Assembly: GCA_012840085.1 (NCBI GenBank)
Contig: DUMB01000095.1
Coordinates: 1-57,664, forward strand
Direction: 5' to 3'
Source of the DNA: Clostridiaceae bacterium
Lineage (GTDB): Bacteria > Bacillota > Clostridia > Acetivibrionales > DUMB01
Length of the DNA: 57,664 nt
Shown here: in pieces, positions 53,073-57,664 of the stretch
Layout: each line of letters opens with the position of its first letter
How positions within the stretch are numbered: the first letter of the stretch is position 1
Translations under genes and position numbers: made by a program
The notes under the pieces: model-generated
What the model saw: only the letters and a program-made list of their open reading frames with translations
The model's database searches: none
Told to the model about the DNA's origin: nothing

Positions 53073-54194
53073 TTATTCTCCCTTTAATAACTCTACCTGA
53101 CCATTCTGTACATGGAACAATTTATTTCCTTTCATCTTTCTGCCTATAAATAAACCGTACTCCGTTCCGGTTATAAAGCCCTGTACATCATCAAGATTCT
53201 CAAACAGAAATTCCTGCCTGCTGCTGTCAAGCTCTGACATTACGTCGTCAAGTAAAAGAACAGGAAATTCATTGGAGTCTCTTCTCATTATTTCAACTTC
53301 AGACAGCTTAAGTGAGAGAACCGCTGTCCTCTGCTGTCCCTGCGAACCATAAAGCTTGGCATTATTTTCATTAAGCAGTATTTCTATATCATCCCTTTGG
53401 GGACCTGATAATGTAGTTCCTTTATATATTTCTTTCGTCAATGAATTCTTCAGTGTCTTCCTGAATATTCCTTCAATATCCTCCAGGCTGTCTATTCCGT
53501 CAATTTTCACAGAAGATACGTATTTTAAATTCAGTTTCTCTTTATAATCAGTAAGTTTACCATGTTTTTCTTCGGCTATGCTACTTAATGTTTTAATAAA
53601 TTCTTTTCTTGATTTAATAATCCTGGATCCCGTTTTTACCAGGTTCTCATTCCATACCTCAAGGGTGTCAAAAAGGGCCTTGTTTTCCTGAATGTTTTTC
53701 AACAGTGTGTTGCGCTGGGCAAGTATCTTAGAATATTGCTGCAAATCATAAAAGTACGACGGCTTCAACTGGCTGATTGAAATATCTATAAACCTTCTTC
53801 TTTCAGAAGGCCCTTCTTTAATAATAAGAAGATCTTCGGGGGAAAACATTACAGCATTCAGCTTTCCCATAAGGGTTCCTATCTTCTTTTGGGGAACTTC
53901 ATTAATCTTAATTCTTTTTTTGGAATTAATTTCATATTGTATTTCTATTTCATATTCTATATTTTCTCTAACCAGTTCTATTTTTATATAATAATAGTTC
54001 TCGCCGAACTTTATCAGCTCGTTGTCTCTGGGGGTCCTGTGTGATCTGCCGGAAGCACATAAATATATGGCCTCCAGAATGTTTGTTTTTCCCTGGGCAT
54101 TTTCACCATATAGAATATTGAAACTATCTGAAAAGTCCAAATCCAGTGTCTTATAATTTCTGAAGTTTCTTAAATGAATGCCCTTTATAAACAA
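53073..54194 (-). CDS. recF: DNA replication and repair protein RecF
   Basis: A 373-residue SMC-like ATPase: Walker A YGENAQGKTN (about residues 29-38), signature GSQGQQRTAVLSLKLSEV and Walker B PVLLLDDVMSELD near the C-terminus. RecF helps load RecA at gaps near single/double-strand junctions. The start is TTG 54194 (MFIKGIHLRNFRNY), with GGGGGTG about 10 nt upstream; no ATG fits the conserved N-terminus. It is 35 bp after the S4 gene. Confidence 0.94.
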   Translation of the reverse strand: MFIKGIHLRNFRNYKTLDLDFSDSFNILYGENAQGKTNILEAIYLCASGRSHRTPRDNELIKFGENYYYIKIELVRENIEYEIEIQYEINSKKRIKINEVPQKKIGTLMGKLNAVMFSPEDLLIIKEGPSERRRFIDISISQLKPSYFYDLQQYSKILAQRNTLLKNIQENKALFDTLEVWNENLVKTGSRIIKSRKEFIKTLSSIAEEKHGKLTDYKEKLNLKYVSSVKIDGIDSLEDIEGIFRKTLKNSLTKEIYKGTTLSGPQRDDIEILLNENNAKLYGSQGQQRTAVLSLKLSEVEIMRRDSNEFPVLLLDDVMSELDSSRQEFLFENLDDVQGFITGTEYGLFIGRKMKGNKLFHVQNGQVELLKGE

Positions 54195-54229
54195 ACTTCC
54201 ACTACACCCCCTTTTCCATTTCTTTCACG

Positions 54230-54442
54230 TCATTCATTACTTATTCTGAATTCCTGTCCTCTTACTTCTACCAAATCTCCGTCTCTAAGTTTCTTTCCTC
54301 TTCTAAGTTCAGTTTCACCGTTTACTTTCACCATGCCGCTTAATATAAATTCTTTTGCCTGAGAACCTGTTTCAGCAATACCGCACCACTTAAGAAACTG
54401 GTCCAGCTTAATGTATTCCGTGTTTATTTTTATATTTTCCAT
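54230..54442 (-). CDS. yaaA: S4-domain RNA-binding protein (YaaA type)
   Basis: A 70-residue single S4 domain (KLDQFLKWCGIAETGSQAKEFI...VKVNGETELRRGKKLRDGD). The position between dnaN and recF is conserved in Firmicutes; Bacillus YaaA is linked to ribosome assembly. ATG 54442 is preferred to GTG 54448 by AGAGG spacing. A GGACAG hairpin (54482-54499) lies upstream, between it and dnaN. Confidence 0.92.
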   Translation of the reverse strand: MENIKINTEYIKLDQFLKWCGIAETGSQAKEFILSGMVKVNGETELRRGKKLRDGDLVEVRGQEFRISNE

Positions 54443-54481
54443 AAGCACCTCTTTTAATTTTAGTGTTATTATAACATAAAA

Positions 54482-54499
54482 GGACAGTATTTACTGTCC
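54482..54499 (-). terminator. GGACAGTA/TACTGTCC hairpin after dnaN
   Basis: An 8-bp stem (54482-54489, 54492-54499) with a 2-nt loop, followed on the minus strand by TTTTATG. It acts as a terminator or attenuator between dnaN and the S4 gene. Its core matches the dispersed GGGGACAG REP-like family. Confidence 0.6.
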
Positions 54500-54549
54500 C
54501 CCTTTTTGCTTCGACTTTTACTTTTTATAATTAATTTTCCCAATTATGC

Positions 54550-55647
54550 TTATTTTCTGACAGCAGCTATAAGATAGATAAACTTTTCATCTTCAACCGG
54601 TTTAATCAGGCAAGGTCCGAGGCTTGTTGCGAAAAATACGTCAATTGTTTCGTCGTCTATAACCTTTAACGCATCCATGAAATATCTGGGATTGAAGCCT
54701 ATATCTAGCCTGTTTCCATGCATTTCAACCCTAATTTCTTCTTTGACTGCTCCAACTTCTGTGGCCGAAGTAATTACTATCTTGTCATCAGCTATATTGA
54801 ACCTTACAGGATATCTTCTTTCTTCAGAAGTAATTATAAGTGAAGCTCTTTCAATGCTTGAAAGAAATTCTTTTGTATTGATTCTTATTTTTGTTTCGAA
54901 ATCGTTTGTAATGGAACTTCTGTAATTGAGGAATTCTCCCTCAAGCAGCCTTGACACTACTTTGCAGTTTCCCATATCAAAAAGTATCTGATTTCCGGCG
55001 CTGTAAATGGTTATTTCATCATCTGCAGGCTGAAGTATTTTTGCTATTTCGTTCAATGTTTTTCCGGGAACAACAACTTTAAGTTCTTCACTTTGTCCTT
55101 CTATTTTGTTTCTCCTCAGAGCCAGCCTGTATCCGTCAATAGAAACGAATGTGAGCTCACCGTCTTTGCACTCAACCAGAGTACCTGTCAGAATGGGCCT
55201 GTTTTCATCTATACTTACTGCAAAGATTGTCTGCTTGATCATGTCTTTTATTATTTTCTGGCTTATCTTGAAACCATTTTCCTTTTTAATCACAGGAAGT
55301 GCAGGATAACCTTCAGACACAAGTCCCTTAATTTCAAAATGTGAATTTTCACATTCTATTATTACCACATTGTTATCTCTAACTTCGATTAAAACTTCAG
55401 AGTCCGGAAGTCTTCTTATTATATCACCGAATATTCTTGAATTTATTACTATTGAACCCTGTTCTCTTATATCAGCTTCAACCACACATTCAATTCCTAT
55501 TTCCAAATCGTTTCCGGTAAGTTTGAAATTATCAGTGCATTCTAAAAGTATTCCTTCAAGTATAGGCAGTGTGGTTTTTGTGGATACTGCCTTTTGGACT
55601 ATATTAATTCCTTCCAGTAAGTTTTCCCTGGAGCATATAACTTTCAT
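54550..55647 (-). CDS. dnaN: DNA polymerase III beta subunit (sliding clamp)
   Basis: A 365-residue clamp with three repeated clamp domains (about 1-120, 128-240, 245-365). Visible family features: MKVICSRENLLEGINIVQKAV, LPILEGILLE, VSIDENRPILTGTL and a C-terminal LIKPVEDEKFIYLIAAVRK. The dimeric ring tethers the replicase. AGGAGG is 10 nt before ATG 55647. It follows dnaA across the 252-bp origin region that contains the DnaA-trio. Confidence 0.96.
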   Translation of the reverse strand: MKVICSRENLLEGINIVQKAVSTKTTLPILEGILLECTDNFKLTGNDLEIGIECVVEADIREQGSIVINSRIFGDIIRRLPDSEVLIEVRDNNVVIIECENSHFEIKGLVSEGYPALPVIKKENGFKISQKIIKDMIKQTIFAVSIDENRPILTGTLVECKDGELTFVSIDGYRLALRRNKIEGQSEELKVVVPGKTLNEIAKILQPADDEITIYSAGNQILFDMGNCKVVSRLLEGEFLNYRSSITNDFETKIRINTKEFLSSIERASLIITSEERRYPVRFNIADDKIVITSATEVGAVKEEIRVEMHGNRLDIGFNPRYFMDALKVIDDETIDVFFATSLGPCLIKPVEDEKFIYLIAAVRK

Positions 55648-55899
55648 TGTTTTTATGCCTCCTGTTTAATTTGTATAAAGTAAATATATAACTTCTAGTA
55701 ATAGTAGTAGTAGGTGTTGTTAATTCTGTGTAAAATCTTGAATAAGGTTGTCCTTATTATCTTTGCAGCTGTTAATATGTTGTGAATAATTTGCTTTAAA
55801 TTTGTTTGAGTTATTAACAGGTTATTCGCAGGCAAAGTTTGTCAACATTAATTAATCCTCATATCAACATTTTCTGTGGATTGATTTCTTATTTATGGC
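55648..55899. other. oriC: oriC unwinding region between dnaA and dnaN
   Basis: Holds a DnaA-trio array TAGTAATAGTAGTAGTAG (55696-55713), followed by a DnaA-box-like TGTTGTTAA (55715-55723) in the expected orientation, then further boxes: TGTGAATAA (55781-55789), TTATTAACA (55811-55819), TTATTCGCA (55822-55830), TGTGGATTG (55875-55883). AT-rich sequence between the trio and dnaN (55648-55695) would be the melting site. The order box, trio, AT-rich, dnaN equals that of Bacillus subtilis. Confidence 0.8.
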
Positions 55900-57234
55900 T
55901 TATTTGCCTGAAATATTCCGTTTTAATTCCTCAATAGCCCTTCGCGTCTCTGGATTTTTTTCAATTCCTTGTGAAATTTTTTCACATGCATGCATTACGG
56001 TTGTGTGATCTCTTCCGCCGAATTCATCGCCTATTTTCGGAAGAGACAGATCTGTTAATTCTCTGCAAAGATACATTGCAATCTGGCGTGGAAATGAAAC
56101 TTCTCTGTTGCGTTTCTTTGATTTAAATTCTTCCGGTTTGAGGTCAAAATATCTTGCAACTGCTTCAATAATTGCTTTACTGTTTATAACTTTTGTATTA
56201 TTTGCTGTAAGTATGTCTTTCAGAGCTTCATGTGCCAGTTCAACATTGATTTCATTTTCCGTAAGGGAACTATAAGCTATAATCCTGTTCAAAGCTCCTT
56301 CGAGCTCACGAATATTTGAGGCTATTTTTTCAGCTATAAAAACTAATACATCGTTGGATACAGTTATATTTTCAAGTTCAGCCTTCTTTTGAAGAATGGC
56401 AATCCTTGTTTCCAGATCCGGTGGCTGAATATCCGCAATAAGGCCCCACTCGAACCTGGAGCGCAGCCTTTCTTCAAGTGTCTTTAATTCCTTAGGTGGT
56501 TTATCGCTTGAAATAATTATCTGCTTGTCTGCTTCATATAGCGCATTGAAAGTATGGAAAAACTCTTCCTCTGTTCTCTCTTTGCCACCAATGAACTGTA
56601 TATCGTCTATGAGAAGAATATCTATATTTCTGTACTTATTTCTGAACTCCTCGTTTCTGTCATCCTTTATAGCATTAATAAGTTCATTTGTGAACTTTTC
56701 GGAAGATACGTATAAAACCTTCTGATTGCTGTTCTGGTTCAGTACATAGTGACCGATAGCATGCATCAGGTGGGTTTTCCCCAGACCTACACCTCCGTAA
56801 AGAAACAGAGGGTTATAAGCTTTGGCCGGTGCTTCGGCGACGGCAACAGACGCAGCATGGGCAAGACGGTTGCTGTTTCCGATAACAAAGGTATCAAAAG
56901 TGTATTTTGGATTCAATATAGAGACATAATTATCTTCATTATATGAGTTTTCACGGCTCTCGTGTGTAGTTTTTGAATTTCCATCCGAAGGTATTAAAAA
57001 ATTAATTATGTACTCTTTTGACGTAACCTGTTTTAATGCGTTCTTAATCAACATTGCATATCTTGATTCCAAAATGCCTTTGTTAAATTCTGCCGGAACA
57101 CCCAAGTCTATAGTACTAGAGCTCATCGATATGGGCTCGATGGTCTTTATCCATGTATTGAAACTTATTTCAGTTAATTCAGACTTAAGCAGGTTCAAAG
57201 TTTTCTCCCATATAGTATAGATTTGAGTGCTCAT
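55900..57234 (-). CDS. dnaA: Chromosomal replication initiator DnaA
   Basis: A 444-residue DnaA: domain I (1-80), a linker (80-108), the AAA+ domain (109-320) with Walker A GGVGLGKT (147-154), Walker B ILLIDDIQ (206-213), and the domain IV helix-turn-helix with signature [16 protein letters not shown] (405-420). It binds DnaA boxes flanking the gene and opens oriC. GGAGG lies 10 nt before ATG 57234. The gene is autoregulated in other bacteria; boxes upstream (57345-57500) make that likely here. Confidence 0.97.
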   Translation of the reverse strand: MSTQIYTIWEKTLNLLKSELTEISFNTWIKTIEPISMSSSTIDLGVPAEFNKGILESRYAMLIKNALKQVTSKEYIINFLIPSDGNSKTTHESRENSYNEDNYVSILNPKYTFDTFVIGNSNRLAHAASVAVAEAPAKAYNPLFLYGGVGLGKTHLMHAIGHYVLNQNSNQKVLYVSSEKFTNELINAIKDDRNEEFRNKYRNIDILLIDDIQFIGGKERTEEEFFHTFNALYEADKQIIISSDKPPKELKTLEERLRSRFEWGLIADIQPPDLETRIAILQKKAELENITVSNDVLVFIAEKIASNIRELEGALNRIIAYSSLTENEINVELAHEALKDILTANNTKVINSKAIIEAVARYFDLKPEEFKSKKRNREVSFPRQIAMYLCRELTDLSLPKIGDEFGGRDHTTVMHACEKISQGIEKNPETRRAIEELKRNISGK

Positions 57235-57539
57235 AAAACATATCCTCCAAGCTAGCCGTATAATAATGTATTATGTAATACCAACATTTTAATTGTTGAC
57301 AATTTTAAGGAAAATTAAGCCAAACACTTAAATTTTCAAAGAATTTATCCACAAATTTTATTGTTTTTATCAAAACTATCAACAGGAAAAACACAAGTTA
57401 TCAACAAGTATAATAAATATATCAGACTTTTAATTAATATTCAATACAAATGTGGGGGAGATATCCACAAAAAATTGTGAATATCTTTTTTTTATCCACA
57501 AAATAGTTCCTTGACATAGATATTTCATTTAATATATAA
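57235..57539. other. oriC DnaA-box cluster upstream of dnaA
   Basis: DnaA boxes: TTATCCACA at 57345-57353 and 57492-57500 (perfect), TTATCAACA at 57398-57406, and ATATCCACA at 57461-57469. All are in the same orientation. The region also serves as the dnaA promoter. The sequence is abruptly replaced by the terminal repeat at 57540. Confidence 0.85.
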
Positions 57540-57540
57540 G
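57511..57540 (+). promoter_or_regulatory. Outward sigma-A-type promoter next to the terminal repeat
   Basis: TTGACA (57511-57516) with TATATA/TATAAG (57533-57540) at 16-18 bp spacing, pointing right, divergent from dnaA. In most Firmicutes this position holds the rpmH promoter; here it fires into the terminal repeat. Confidence 0.55.
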
Positions 57541-57661
57541 ATAGCGTAAAATAATTGTGGAGTTTTTAAAACAAAAAACAGAGATCAACTCTCCTGTGTT
57601 AAAATTTTTATAAACACAAAAACAACAACACAAAGGAGGGAAGATCTCTGTGGATAATATT
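57540..57661 (-). repeat. Right copy of window-terminal inverted repeat
   Basis: Exact reverse complement of 1-122. It starts GATAGCGTAAAATAATTGTG and contains AGGAGGG (57634-57640) 9 nt before a GTG (57650) that opens a frame VDNII truncated by the window end, on the plus strand. TGTGGATAA at 57649-57657 equals a DnaA box but overlaps this start codon and is also present in the left copy, so it is probably coincidental. Confidence 0.8.
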
Positions 57662-57664
57662 ATA
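57650..57664 (+). CDS. Truncated gene start inside the terminal repeat
   Basis: GTG start with AGGAGGG at 9-nt spacing; only five codons (VDNII) are inside the window. The same start is present in the left copy. If the repeat is an IS end, this would be the transposase start. Too short to identify. Confidence 0.3.

Overview
The window is a low-GC, chromosomal, origin-proximal segment of an anaerobic, spore-forming Clostridia-type Firmicute. Support comes from genes for spore functions (sleB, ypeB, sipL, veg, yabG, a CotS-like protein, bofA), for anaerobic metabolism (pyruvate:ferredoxin oxidoreductase, a small ferredoxin), and for the classic origin block (dnaA, dnaN, S4 protein, recF, remB-like gene, gyrB, parA, parB). 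The S-layer-homology proteins and gene order fit a relative of Acetivibrio/Ruminiclostridium. That placement is inference from gene content only.

Layout. The right end (about 47.7-57.5 kb) is the origin: DnaA boxes on both sides of dnaA, a DnaA-trio element between dnaA and dnaN, and two perfect parS sites near parAB. Almost all genes lie on the minus strand, so they are transcribed in the direction a fork would travel leftward from this origin. At 42.9-47.6 kb a DUF4446 gene, a TPR membrane protein and serS sit beside two tRNA-Ser genes. 41-45 kb is a decay zone holding an IS256-type transposase remnant, a frameshifted glycoside-hydrolase-like pseudogene and fragments. 30-41 kb carries surface and envelope genes: a 1625-residue SLH protein with nine full repeats, a VanW/G5 protein, a small SLH protein, a YflT-like protein, a Nudix hydrolase and bofA. 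25.6-29.1 kb is the PFOR gene. 17.7-25 kb is mostly a sporulation block (ispE, sipL, veg, yabG, CotS-like, a GT39-type glycosyltransferase). 13.2-17.1 kb holds a four-gene run: an AAA+ ATPase with a degenerate first AAA-like region, a PspA/IM30-type protein, a two-TM coiled-coil membrane protein, and acpS. 9-12.8 kb encodes a YhaN/YhaO-type (SbcCD-like) pair. 2.9-9 kb has a CPBP protease, sleB-ypeB, a lipid glycosyltransferase and an NlpC/P60 lipoprotein. The left end has a DnaD-domain protein plus a DnaC/DnaI-type helicase loader.

Three things stand out. (1) The AAA+/PspA/TM module looks like a bacterial counterpart of an ESCRT-III polymer with its AAA remodeller. (2) Many of the longer gene-free stretches are built from degenerate short tandem repeats, each with its own period (13, 16, 18-19, 19, 20, 21-22, 29, 43/44 bp), a pattern ordinary annotation would miss. 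(3) The two window ends are a 122-bp perfect inverted repeat that looks like the end of a multicopy element, possibly IS256-type, one copy lying in the dnaA upstream origin region.
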